Positions 24,834 through 36,746 of a DNA stretch of 64,000 bases are shown in pieces. Within the stretch, counting starts at the first letter, position 1. Every line of letters starts with the position of its first letter. A model generated the notes under the pieces. That model did no database searches and had not been told where the DNA came from. It was given only the letters and a program-made list of their open reading frames with translations. The DNA is from Hedera helix (taxonomy: Eukaryota; Streptophyta; Magnoliopsida; Apiales; Araliaceae). The DNA is taken from contig OX359278.1 in NCBI GenBank assembly GCA_947179155.2, positions 17,951,996-18,015,995 of the forward strand. The letters run 5' to 3'. A program made the position numbers and the translations under genes.

Positions 24834-24985
24834 TGTTGCCGCGCGCTGTACACACTTGCCATAATATAGCTCCCCATATCTCATATATGACCAATAATAT
24901 GCACAATTATGACTTCATTATAAACTGTAGGCACCTAATTCCTCACCTAATTTTATGTGTCCCATATATATATATTCTCTTATTA
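24668..24985. repeat. Tandem duplication, ~160 bp unit
   Basis: Unit 1 starts GCGTGTTGCTGCGCGCTG near 24672. Unit 2 starts GCGTGTTGCCGCGCGCTG at 24831. Both run through TGTACACACTTGCC and CCTCACCTAATTTTATGTG into (TA)n. High similarity points to a fairly recent local duplication. Confidence 0.8.
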
Positions 24986-25440
24986 TAAAATGTAAAGCTT
25001 TTATAACCCTTTTTTGGTATAATTGAATAACACTTTATCCTTAAAATTTTATTTATATTGTGTTTATATTTTTCCTACCTTAGTTAAGCAAATGAAGAGA
25101 AACTTGGCTATACAGTTACCGGAAGTTATCCAATAACTACTGTTTGCGGTTATTTTATTTTTTTGAAAAGTTAAAACATATATAATATGAATTGTACTTT
25201 GGTGACAATTTTTTTTTTTTACAAAAAGTTGCTTACAAAATGATGTGGCTGGTTGTAATTGGTTACTATTACTAAACCTATTCATGTACGGTGAATCATT
25301 CACTAATTACACTCTACCATATCTGTCTGTAAACTAATTTTTGTAAGCTTTTATTTTTTTTGTCACTGTAGCAACATTAATATAATATTAAAGATTTATT
25401 TAGAATTCTTTTCCCTCATTTCTTCCGGTATCTTTCAAAA
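24986..25440. other. AT-rich intergenic DNA
   Basis: The 79-residue minus-strand ORF at 25064-25303 has no recognisable motif. Nothing else is seen. Confidence 0.5.
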
Positions 25441-25445
25441 TTTAT

Positions 25446-27599
25446 TGTAGACACCCAATTTTTGCACTTCTCTACTAACCCTGGCAGGAGGGTAAAATCG
25501 TCATTTGACCCGACACGCGAAAAGGAAGGTGGACCCCAACACGAAGCCATCCCAACGATTTACGGTCAACGCCGCCACAACGGACAACGAGCATCCGGTC
25601 ACTTGAGACAAGGCAAACAGTTAATCCAGAAAAACCCGAGATGATCACGAAAGACGACTAACGGCCAAGCACAAAGAACGGTTTATGTATCAAGAAACAG
25701 CCTTCCAAAATAATACAGCAGAAATTGGCGAAGTAAGACCGCGCGGCACGGAAATCGAGAAAAGAAAGCCGGACAGCCGCGGATGCACCTGCGGCCACCG
25801 ACAAACGGGACAGTGCGCGGCTCGTGGACGGCACACGGCAGCCGAGGATTCGGCGCGGACGGCTGGCGAGCCCAGCCGCAGATGCACCTGCGGGCAGCCG
25901 CAGTTGCACCTGCGGCTGCCTGCGGAAGGCTATAGATTGCCATTTCCACCCGAGAGTTGAGAAGAAAAAAAGAAAAAAATAGATTTTAGAGAGAGAGAGA
26001 GCGCGGGAGGAGAGAGAAGTGCTCGGTTCTTGGCTAGATTGGTGGCAAATATTCATCTTCTCTTGATAATTAGTTGAGTGTTCTTGTATTGTTGTCCGAT
26101 TCGTGAAATAAGAAGCTTCAATCGTCTTTTTGCAAGGTGAAAAGGAGTGTGTTCTTGAGTTTATTTGTTGTATTGTTAGCATAATGTTGTGATTGGTTTA
26201 TTTGATGTAGTTTATTGTTATATATTGATAAAGGATCCGTGGATTAGGGGTTGTTAGCGAGGGTTCCATCGGAACGTAACTCCTCCTAACGCCCCGATGA
26301 CATCCGTACGGTGATATATCGTTAGTTGTGGTAATGAGTAGTTTGTCGTGAGTGAGTTGTGATATTTGAGCTATGTAGTATGATAGCAATGTTTAATATT
26401 GTTAGATTTGGCTTAGTATTGGTTGTGTAGCGATTTGGGTGACTGTGAGCCTAGGGAGGAGATCCTCGTGATCGAATCCCGATGATGGACGTTTTGGCAT
26501 ATGTAATCCTTGTATAGAGTCCATGGATGTGTATTTTGTAATATCGGGCCTTAAAACGATACCAAGTCGTGTTCGGGTTAAGGCCCCGTAATAATAATAA
26601 AATATGTGATTGTGGGTGTTGGGGGTTGTCTGGATGGCTCACATGCCCATGGATAGCCCCGACACGTTTTGGGATGTTTGTCTTAATTTACGGCACAGGA
26701 AATGATTTTCCAAAATAAGGCAAATGATAAAGATTTTCTAAAAAGAATCAAATTAGGATATTAGATTCACGAGGTTGTAAAATTAAGAGTTTTGGCGAAA
26801 CTTTGATCCTTGTTTGACGAAAAGGCTATATTTGGTTTTGAAATATCATAAAAGATATTTTCGGAATAAATAAATAAACGTTTTCATTAAACTTTGTGCA
26901 TAGGGTTAAAGAGTTCTAGAAGTTGCCTTCATTTTATATATATTAACTGTTAGAAGGCAATGTATAGTCTCGATTCCTATTTGACAAAAGTTTAAAACTG
27001 TTTGTTTTCTAAAATGACATCTAATAAAAAACCCTCAACGTTTTCGAAATTAAAATCAATCTTTCTTATAAAAAGCGAAGCCTCGTTATTTGGGTCAAAA
27101 GACGTCTAAACGCTTTCCTGACAAAACACATTTTGCCATATAAAACCAAAGCAACTTTATGCAAAAGGACACCACAAACATTCATTTAGGCACACACACA
27201 CACACGCACGCGCACACACACATTTCAAGATTTAAAATTATAGGAAAACATCGAGATTGCGGTAATCGTATTTCACGGAAGTCGAGGGGTGCCTAACACC
27301 TTCCCCTCGCTTAAGCAAGCCCCCGAACTCTATGAATCTCGGTTTGCGGACCATTTGAATCGAAGTCACATATGAGCCATTACGATTACGAAAACAAAAT
27401 TCGGATGAGTTGGTACATCCATTTCAAATATACCAACTGGCGACTCTGGTCAATTGGCTCATAAGAAAATCGACATTTCGAAACCCCGTCGACACTAAGC
27501 CGACCCTTTTCAAAAATCACATCTTAATCTAAAGGCTAAAATTGGAAAGGGACATTTTAATTATTAAAAAACGAAACGACGAAAATCCCGGCGTCGACA
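25446..27599 (+). mobile_element. Solo LTR (2154 bp), TSD TTTAT
   Basis: It begins TGTAGACACCC and ends GGCGTCGACA, flanked by TTTAT at 25441-25445 and 27600-27604. It is the plus-strand relative of 8952-11073 and shares the same landmarks in the same order: the GC-rich block (25770-25930), the purine-rich GAGAGAGAG stretch, and a (CA)n segment near 27189-27223 matching the (TG)n of the inverted copy. No internal domain remains. GC-block ORFs, such as 25685-25960 with repeated CTCG motifs, arise from GCACCTGCGG repeats and are not called as genes. Confidence 0.88.
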
Positions 27600-27604
27600 T
27601 TTAT

Positions 27605-29149
27605 AATACATTAAAGGGTGAACAAGTAATCGATCAAAACAGAAAAATCGTTTGAACCAACCAAATCGACAACAAACCAAACCGAAAACTAAAAAACTAA
27701 CAATTTGACAATTCACGTATGCTTAATCGTCTTATGAGTGCTTTATTAGTATTTTGGTCTCAATTTATTTTGAGAAGAAATTTAAAGTCTTATTTCTAAT
27801 AATCATAAGTATTTTGTCAAAATTTGAGGAGTAGAACTCTCTAGTATAGTATATTGTTTTTGGTTGTTTAGTGATTTATGACTTACTTTTATATTTAATT
27901 ATTCATTTGTTCTTGATTCAAACAGCCTAAGTCGATTGATTAACCGATAATTGAATAGGCCGATAATCGACTACGAAGTAAAAGATTGAAGAATTTTGAT
28001 TTTTAATTTTTTATAAGCAGCTTAAATAGTTTGATTATATTTTTAGATGCAAAATCGACTAAATCGACCGTTGTATATTCTAAAAACACAATCTCAATTT
28101 TATACTAATAAATTAATGTCACAAATATCGTCTATGCAAACCATTTATATATATAATAGGGACTTGAATAAAAACAATAAAGGAAGTAGATTAATTAGCA
28201 AGGAGAAGAGAACAAACGAGGGTCTCTAACGGTGTCATGAACTTTGTAGTTGTTAGAAAGGAGAAGCTTCACTACCCACGATGCAACGTACCCTCGCACC
28301 CCGTTACACATACTGTCCCCTTCCCGACATTAAACCGGTACCCTTTCTCCCTTTCAAGAAAAATTGGAAGAGCGCCGAAAGGAAGCGAGTTTTTTTTATT
28401 TTTATGTTAGTGATTGAGTTGGGTAACATTTGGTTGACGTCAAATAAATATCATAATTTTATAATATAATATGTTATTATATTAATTTGTCATGCTTTTA
28501 TTTGATTTATTTATTACATAATACGATTTCGTCTATTTGAATAATTTTCATTAAATCTATCAATAGATGTATTAGTCCATTACGTCTATAATGTAATATG
28601 CTATACATCTGATTTAATATTTTGATTTACGATTTATTTTATTCATTACATATAATCATATAATTTAGTGAATCAAACACAATTTTTAACATAATTAATA
28701 ACATTATAATTACTACACAAATATCAAAAACTAATTAAACAAATATGTAATAATAATCTATTATCATTATATTACAACTCTATTATATTACGTAAAATAT
28801 TATATTATATCAAATTTGTATTCGACAAACAAAACTCCACCTTAGAAAAGTATAGCGAACAAGGTCAACTTAACAAATGTTTAACATAATTTCTATTATA
28901 TTGAGATCTTCTACAATATAAAGCCTCCATGGAGGCTGATGTCAGTGATTTTGTGTTACATTTTTTTTTGTCATTATAATTTTAGTTATATTATTATTTT
29001 GACTTTTTTACATTATTTTTTCAGTTTTTTATTTGGTCTTCTAAATTTTATAAAAAATTATTTTATCGAACATAATTTACACACATAACGCATGTATCAC
29101 TTTGTGCTGAACAAAGAAGGAATATAAAATATCAAATGTAACAATAACG
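27605..29149. other. AT-rich intergenic DNA
   Basis: Short ORFs at 28047 and 28281 have no recognisable domain or codon signal. No repeat or terminal inverted repeat was identified. Confidence 0.5.
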
Positions 29150-29820
29150 GGAATCCAACATTTTGGTCAGAAAGGCCGACAGAAGCAACGTTTCTTAGCG
29201 CGCCTTTCAAGCGCTTAGCTTCTGCTAGCGGCGGGGCGGCAAGGCCATAAAGTAAGTTCAGTTGGAAGCCTAAGCCAAGAAGGTACGAACGAAGTGACGG
29301 GCCCCTTTAGAGATAGGGGGCGGCTTGGTAGTAATTGCGAACATCTCTCCTCTTCTCTTAGCGTGCACAGTTTGCTTACATGCTGCCTTAGGCACATCTC
29401 TCTTTCTTAGTTTCACGCTGGCCTAATGAATGAATGAAAGTCAGTCTTTTAGTAAGCGTATATAAGCAGCTGTTTAGTGTATAAGCAACTTCTTGTCTTA
29501 TAGCATAAATACATCGGAGTTAATCGCTAGGAAACAGGTAGGTCAACCTACCCCAGGCCTAGCAGCATTCTCGAATCCTTAACACGCGATGAAGCTTCCG
29601 GTACCTCAGATTCCATCAGTTAATAAGGCTGACAGATCTTGCAAATAAGTCTCAGTAGTCACTTATGCTATTTTGTGAATAGACAATCTTGTAGTGAAGT
29701 GACTCCTGGGTAGGAGGCACACACGATATCACAAGCTATTAATAAATCTATTGAGGAGCTGGGGGGATTCCCAACTACATTTGTGATATGGTGATATGAA
29801 GAGGAGCCTTCCCATTCCTT
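29150..29820. other. Probable mitochondrial DNA insert (NUMT)
   Basis: The base composition rises abruptly to near 45-50 percent GC between AT-rich flanks. The sequence style is that of plant mitochondrial intergenic DNA, for example CTTCTGCTAGCGGCGGGGCG, GAACGAAGTGACGGGCC and AGGCCTAGCAGCATTCTCG. No intact gene is seen; the 60-residue ORF at 29215-29397 is not recognised. The call rests on composition and on familiarity with such words, not on an alignment. Confidence 0.5.
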
Positions 29821-31352
29821 TTATATATAAATTAATCAACTATATAATTAAAAGTATACATTTTATTTAATTTTACAATTTTTTAATTCAATTTTTCTAT
29901 TGATATCAACATGAGTACTATTCAAATTTGTATTAATTAAATATTATCCAAATTTAAAAATATACATATTTCTAATAGGAACAAAAAAAGAAGAGATTTT
30001 TTTTTTCTATTTAAATTTGTATAAGTACTATACAAATTTACAATAATTAAAATATATACTATCCAAATTTGTAAAATATTCAAAAGAAATTCAACCAAAT
30101 TAAAACTTGAAATTTTATCAAATCACATGATTAATTATATTAATAATATAGTGCTTTTTTAAAAATACAAGAACGACAAAATTATAGTGATTCATAGTTC
30201 TATTCGGATTATAATTTTAAGTAAATTTTGTTAATATAAACACTCACATAAAATTACATTACAAACTTAAATAAGCATTATTTTTTTTTATAATTATAAC
30301 TAAATAAATTTACACACCATTCAAAATTGAAGTTTAATAATTGATCACAGGAACATACAATATATAATTTTACAATTTATCATTCAGACAAATATTTAAT
30401 AATTTAATAACTACAACTATCTTTTCAAAATTCTAATCAAATATTTACTTTATATTTAATTAATTATCTTATTAATTAACATAATGAACTATTACTCATG
30501 TCATCTGTGATTCGCATGGGATTGGTGAGCTTATCTAAGTATAATCTTCTAGAATGCTTTCGATGTGATTAAACTATTATTCAAATAAAATGTTAGAAGA
30601 GGTTCAAAATGCAAACTTACAAAATTTTTAAGAATATATTTTTAGTTTGAGTTTTTTTAAATTTATTTAATATTTAATTTATTTTATAATAACATGACAA
30701 TAAAATTATGTACAAACCCTACATCAAAAGTGTTTTATTTTAATTGGGCTTATAAAGGACCGAACACTTTATTATTGGTTTAAGACTGGATTTAACTTTT
30801 CTACTTTGTTTTTTGTATGAGTTTGATTCAAAGGTCGTTAGCATATTTGGGCTGGGCTTATGTTTCACAGCGAAAATTGAACCCAGACTTTAGCCTAAAT
30901 ATCTTAAATCGGATCGAACTTGGATTGACTAACAGCTTTTGGCATAAAACAACCCTTTATGTACAACCCATATTAATTAGGAATGTGTAAGTTTAGGGGG
31001 TTAAATGTTTAATAAATCACTGTACTTTATGTCACTTTATAAATGAATAATTGAATTTTTCTTTTTTACAGTAAACTCAATAAACTGCAATTTACTAACA
31101 AAAAATTAAAAATCCAACAAGGACGTTAAATATTTTAACGGAGACTGATGTGGAGGTGTTAAGTATGACTCAAATATGATTTTAGTGCTTATGTGTAAAA
31201 AATTACATACTCTAAAATAAGATATTATCTTTTCTAAATAATAGAAGGGCAAAAGAGTAAAAACACACTAAATCAATAAATTACACGATCAAAATACATT
31301 ATATTCACCCCCAATAAGCTTATCTCCCATATCTAAAATTGTCTAGTTAAGC
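29821..31352. other. Very AT-rich intergenic DNA
   Basis: No ORF of note, no RNA gene and no clear repeat. 30710-30960 is slightly less AT-rich but shows no coding pattern. Confidence 0.55.
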
Positions 31353-31798
31353 TAGGGCCCGTTCAGGAGTGACTTTTTTTTTTTGACTTAAAGTTAAAAT
31401 TTTAGTCGATTTATAAGTTAAAATTTTAGTAGATTTATAAATAAAAATGTTCGATATCATTTTTACTTATAAGACGAGAATTATAAGTACTAGTTGTAGA
31501 TGTGTTCAGTTAATAATGATTTATAAGTTAAAATAAAATGTTAAGATTACTAAAATAACCTCAAAGGAAATAACATGTTAAAATAAAAGAGGGCAAAATG
31601 GACATTTCAATAGGTTTAACCAAAACTTAAAAAATGACTTATAAGTCAAAAAAAATAAATAAGTTTTACTTACTTATTTTTTCTGACTTATAAGTCATTT
31701 TTTAAGTTGACTTATAAGTTCCAAACGAACACTTTTTTAACAAAACTAACTTATAAGTTGGGTTGACCAACTTATAAGTTCGCGCCGAACAGGCCCTA
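31353..31798. mobile_element. MITE with TAGGGCC(C/T)GTTC inverted termini
   Basis: The left end is TAGGGCCCGTTC. The right end, read on the other strand, is TAGGGCCTGTTC. The interior is a large foldback built on ACTTATAAGTT-type words repeated about ten times. The 446-bp length and lack of coding capacity fit a non-autonomous DNA transposon, with termini like PIF/Harbinger or hAT families. I could not find a clean target duplication. Confidence 0.65.
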
Positions 31799-32570
31799 GA
31801 GCCCTCCAATTTCTCGCTCTATTGTCTTCGGAGCTTCCATTTGTTGAAGTTTTACGGAGGATGATGATGATTTGGGTTTCTTGCAGGAAGCTTCAGATTA
31901 AATTAATTGATTTGGATTTTTGGGTTTGATTTGGGTTTTTGATTTCCATGTATGGTTTGATTTGGGTTTCTAGCCCAGGATTAACGCTTTGCAGGAAACT
32001 TCAGATTAAAGGTTTAGTTTCCATGAGAGCTTTATGTATTATTCTATGTATTTGTGTGTGTGTGAGTGAGGGAGAAATTGCAGGGTGTTCATAATGTTTG
32101 GTAAGAAGAAGATGAACAGTAACTTTAATTAATTAATTTTAATTGTTTAATTTGTTTAGAATGATATAATTTGTTTAGAATTAAATTGCAGGGTGTTCAT
32201 GGTTATTTTTTTTTAGTCTTTACAGCTACTCTATTTTGGGGTTAGCGAGCACTATAAATTATTTCGATCTACAAAGAGAGTATTGTCACAATCAAATGGT
32301 TAGATGTTCTATTTTGATGAAGAAGGAATCCAGATAAAAATATGTTATGTATTGAATCTGATTTGATCTCAATGGATGTTTTGAATCTAGTTTTAGTGTG
32401 GTTGTAATCTAGAATGTTGATTATGTATTGTTAGAGATAGAGATTGAAGATAATGAAAATAGATTTTTTAGGATCTAGATTGAAATCAATTGAGAATGAT
32501 TTACATCCGAAAAAATTGATTAAACTGCGGTTTTTATTTTTATATTTTCTTAAAATCTATGTTCAATTTT
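31799..32570. other. Intergenic DNA with a short internal duplication
   Basis: TTTGGGTTTC...GCAGGAA(G/A)CTTCAGATTAAA occurs twice (31870-31905 and 31965-32010), and GAATTAAATTGCAGGGTGTTC-like text also recurs. No gene is supported. Confidence 0.45.
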
Positions 32571-32795
32571 TTTTTTGTGTGTTTTTTTTAGCAATTAAAA
32601 GGTAATTTTAAAATTATGTTCAAAATATTTTTTTTAGCAATTAAAAGGAAATTTAAAAATATTTTATTTTTTTAGCAAATAAAAGGTAATTTAAAAATTA
32701 TGTGAAATTATTATTTTTTAGCAATTAAAAGGTAATTTAAAAATATGTTAAAAGTGATATTAATTTTTTTTTTAGCAACTGAAGGTAAGATTCTT
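32571..32795. repeat. Tandem ~55 bp repeats (TTTAGCAATTAAAAGG)
   Basis: Five units contain TTTTTAGCAATTAAAAGG or a close variant followed by TAATTTAAAAAT. The last is diverged (AGCAACTGAAGG). A simple AT-rich minisatellite. Confidence 0.75.
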
Positions 32796-33117
32796 CTTAC
32801 CACATAAGAATTTTTTTAACACGTCAGCTGCTGTGTTGTTTATTTTTATTAAAAGTCAACTAATTTAATAAAATTATTAACAGTTTGTTAAAAAAATAAA
32901 ATTTGGTGAGTCGAATATAATTCTTTTTTTAATTATTCCATTTATAAGTTGACATAAAATATAATAATTCATTAAATATTTAACCTTAAGTTTAGGCATT
33001 AGACCGCGTTATATTCCCAATTCACATTAATACAAAGTATTGAAGTGTAATCATTTATACCGTCAAGGAAGTTTTCATCTGTTTTCTCTATGTTGGATAA
33101 GAGTTTATAGTGCTTAT

Positions 33118-33644
33118 TAGACGTGGAAAAAAGGCCCGGGCCCGCATGTCGGGCCAGACCAGCCCAAAAAAATTGGGATTTGGGTCTAAAAAATATAACC
33201 CAAAAAAAGTTAGGCTATTTTTGGCTCGGCCCGTTCGACCCGACCCGTGGGCTAAATTATTATTAATTTTTTTTAAAATTTATATTGCTTGACATTGTTA
33301 ACAAAAAAAAAAAACTTAGAAAATGAATCAAATGGAGAATTATGAAGAATATAAAAAATAATGTGTTATAATTATAAATAATTAGTGTTAATATTTATTT
33401 CAAATATAAAAAGTTAATCAGTTATGTATGTTTTTTTGTGGGTTGAAAAAAGAAATCATGACACACATGAAGAAGATTTCATGTTTTACTTAATATTTTA
33501 AATTATAAGTCATAATAATAAAAAAAAATTACACAAATAGCCCACGGGCCTGGCTGAGGTGGCCCCCACGGGCCAAACATTTTGTAGTCCGCAAAAAGTG
33601 GGGCCATTTTTGGCCCGACCCGACCCGCCCGTTTGCCAGGTCTA
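33118..33644. mobile_element. hAT-type MITE, 8-bp TSD GTGCTTAT
   Basis: GTGCTTAT flanks the element exactly at 33110-33117 and 33645-33652; an 8-bp duplication is diagnostic of hAT transposition. Left terminus TAGACGTGG. Right terminus on the other strand TAGACCTGGCAAACGGGCGG, followed by GGTCGGG repeats. The GGGCC-rich arms at both ends fold on each other. No transposase is encoded, so movement would depend on a relative elsewhere. Confidence 0.88.
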
Positions 33645-33652
33645 GTGCTTAT

Positions 33653-34249
33653 GTTGGTTTTGAAAATTACACGAAGTGTATAAATTTGTATATAATGACA
33701 ATATTTTACACACAAAATTCAACACTCTCAAATTAAGGTATTTTTTTTTTTAAAAACTTACATTATTATAATATAATAAATTTTAAAATATATTTTAATC
33801 TTATGAGCTTACGATGGGAGTCTAAGAAAAGGGTTAAGTTGGAAATTAAAAAAAACATATAAAAAAACATATTTTTTAATTTTTTAAAACGCTTTTGTTG
33901 AATTTCTGATTTTTTAAGTAGAAATCTATAACCTTATTCAGATAAAAGAGAAGCTTCTACCGATATATGATCACAATTGGTCTACAGAAAGGATCTTAAA
34001 AATATCCAAAGATCGGAATTCGGGGCACTACGATACAAAATATAATCATTGAGACTCTAATCATTAGAAAGTCAGTTCACCTGAACGAAAAAACTTTTAA
34101 CAAAAACTCTTGGAATCCTACAGATATAAAGTGAACATATATTTTCAGCTTAAAATTTCTTTCTCTCATTTTCAGCACAAATGTATATTTTTTTTATACT
34201 ACATTACAAACATATATTGCATCATTTGCGAGGTAAAAAAAAGTTTATG
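33653..34249. other. AT-rich intergenic DNA
   Basis: No gene or recognisable repeat. Confidence 0.5.
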
Positions 34250-34257
34250 CTAGCAAT

Positions 34258-35550
34258 CAATGTTTTAAAAATTGGACTGGTCATTAAATCGAAAAAATTA
34301 TTGAGTAAATGAATTATTGATTCAACCAACGATCGAGCCGTTATTGACCCATTGATTTTATTAATATGTAATAAATAATAAATATATTAATTATTATTAT
34401 ATATTAAATATAATATTTATCAAATATGTAAAATTAATCAATTTGTCTACAAAAAAAAAAAAACTAAACTTATTTGTATAATATTTACTTTATACAATTC
34501 AAATAAATACTAAATTTATATGAAACAAAGACATTAAATCGTGCTCATAACTAATTCAAATAAATAATAATAATAAAATTGATTCTTTGAATAGTCCTCT
34601 CACTTTTTTGAGTTTTGATTTCTTTTTATATGAAATTCATTTTATCAAATATTAAACTATACTGTTATTAAAATAAGTCCCCGTGCAAAACACATGTTAG
34701 TTTTGTTAAATATCAATTTTACTTACATGACCTTATTAATTATGAAAGTTGTTATTTTTGTTTTATATATTTTTCAGTTAATGTGTTTGTAATTTGTCAT
34801 ATTTTTAAAGTGATAATCTAGCGAATTAGTAAAAATCTCTATATGTCATTCTGAGATTGTCATTTTGTCTTTAGTTCTTGTGTGCCCAAACAGGGCCTAA
34901 AGTAAAGTTTGAAACGAAATAAGCCTTTCGTTTTATAATGGGCCCTGAGCTCTGCTTCATTTTCTCTCTTCAACCTCAAACCCTATCTCTTTATACATAT
35001 AGACAGATATTACTCTAGTAATAGACGACCTTCATATAAGCTTACTAATAGGCTATAAATTTTGCTTCTAGGGATATTTCTTATCTTGAATTGGATGAGT
35101 ATTCCTAACAAATTATGTTTCTATTTGTTTTAATTTTCTACAAATAATACGGGAAAGAGGGAAAATTTAGTGAAGATTGTAATTGATGTGAAGAAAGATG
35201 TACACAAGATGATTGGATTATTGCATACCAACGATTACTCCCTCAATGGCAACAATCCTCCTTTGCCTCCCTCACCCTCCCTGTTCGGCACCATCTCTCC
35301 CCGCCTCCTCCATCTACTCTTCTATTGAATTACTGAAGTCCTAAGTTTTTGTTTTTTAATATATAAAGCTTGAATTGGTAAAACCCATGAACCAATGATC
35401 AGTTCATTGGGTTACCCGGTTCAATCACCGGTTCATTGGGTTTTACTGTTTTTTTTTGCAAAAACTGGGTGGATGGGCCAAATTGAACCGGAGTACGGAC
35501 CGGCTCTGATTTTCTTCGGTTGAACTGTTGATCCGGTTTTAAAAATATTG
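34258..35550. mobile_element. Inverted-repeat DNA element with near-perfect 8-bp TSD
   Basis: The left end CAATGTTTTAAAAATTGG and the right end read on the other strand CAATATTTTTAAAACCGG form terminal inverted repeats. They are flanked by CTAGCAAT (34250-34257) and CTCGCAAT (35551-35558), one mismatch in eight. The subterminal right arm has ACCGGTTCAA words. The centre (about 34900-35330) is less AT-rich and looks like plant 5' untranslated and coding-type sequence, with no long ORF. The superfamily is probably hAT or Mutator-like and remains open. Confidence 0.55.
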
Positions 35551-35699
35551 CTCGCAATACTATTTTCCCTATATAAAAAACTCAAATTGTAACATTTGTC
35601 AATGTTCTTATTAGATTTATAAAATGGTCCCAAGTTTAGCATATAAAAATTTAAAGCTTTCTAACTCAAAATTAATTGAATATAAGAAGAGTTGACCAA

Positions 35700-36440
35700 A
35701 GATATTATATACTAAATATATATTTTTTAAGGTATTCGATGTGAGACAAGATATATTTTCTAACACTTTCCCTCGCGTGCAACTCGGTGTATTGAGAGTT
35801 ACACGTAGACTAGATGAATATGAGACTCATATAAGATAAGTAAGCCTAGAAAAGAAATGACATATGGCCTTGAAGGGCTAGTACATCGCATACTACTTTT
35901 CGCCCCAATTGAGAAGTGTCTACTAGTTAATAAATGGATAATTTTGTCCTGCAAAAAGTGAATTGCAAGTGGGTAAGAATGAAAGTTATAAAGAAATATT
36001 TAATTAGACCAAAGATTAATAGTCCGCTCTGATACCATATCCAAAAAAACAACATATTTTAGCACGAGGATCTAACTTGTTACGCTCGTGATGTTGAAGA
36101 GAAAAACAAAATAAACACATCCAAAAATCTTAAGAAGATCATAAGAAGAAAGAAAATCATACAATCTTTCATAAGGCGATTTATTATCAATTTGGGGAGA
36201 AGAAACTCTATTTATAGTATAAACTATAATTAAGGTAGACTCCCCTTAAAATGTTCAGGACAAGAATCAGATATTAAAAAAATACGAGTGGTGTCTATAT
36301 ATGTTTGTGTTTGTGTTCAGCATGACCATTTTGCTGTGATGTACTAGAACGTACAAGACCTTTGAAAAATGGTACCATGAGATGAGAGAAATTTAAGAAA
36401 TTTAATTTCTTTATATTCCATGACATTGTCAGTGACGACC
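35700..36440 (-). repeat. Minus-strand LTR-retroelement remnant with primer-binding site
   Basis: GCTCTGATACCA at 36026-36037 is the reverse complement of the tRNA-iMet primer-binding site, placing an LTR to its right and internal sequence to its left. The LTR side has a minus-strand TATA-like ACTATAAATAG near 36208-36218. The left side carries GATGTGAGACAAGATATATT-type text common near plant LTR and TRIM elements. The ends are degraded and no coding region remains. Confidence 0.5.
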
Positions 36441-36746
36441 TCGAATCTGGGTCCCTCGAATCTGCAGTGCTTGCTAATTAAAGGTAAGTAGTGATTGTAG
36501 CTCTATACAAAATAACTATGATATTAAGCAATCTTACTTGCATGCACCAACAAGCATCGGTTCAGATGGTATTACCTGACTTTTGCATAACAAAATACTA
36601 GGTACAAACTCTGAAAAATTAGTTTACTCATATTTCTTTTTCCTTAAGGTGGATCAATTGTAATATCATTACATTACAATAAGAGAATAAATTATTTAAG
36701 AATGACATGTGTTGGGATGTAATTATTTGGGCTTGGATGAGGAGCA

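Noticed and set aside
25658..26182. 174-residue minus-strand ORF
   Set aside because: It is inside the solo LTR 25446-27599, has no domain, and is opened by GC-rich repeats.
29691..29705. CTTGTAGTG as a CACTA 3' terminus
   Set aside because: It lies within the mitochondrial-like segment, lacks subterminal repeats and is 29 kb from the only CACTA start, on the wrong side.
36026..36037. GCTCTGATACCA as part of a tRNA-Met gene
   Set aside because: Only 12 bases match. There is no cloverleaf around them, and the context fits a minus-strand LTR primer-binding site.
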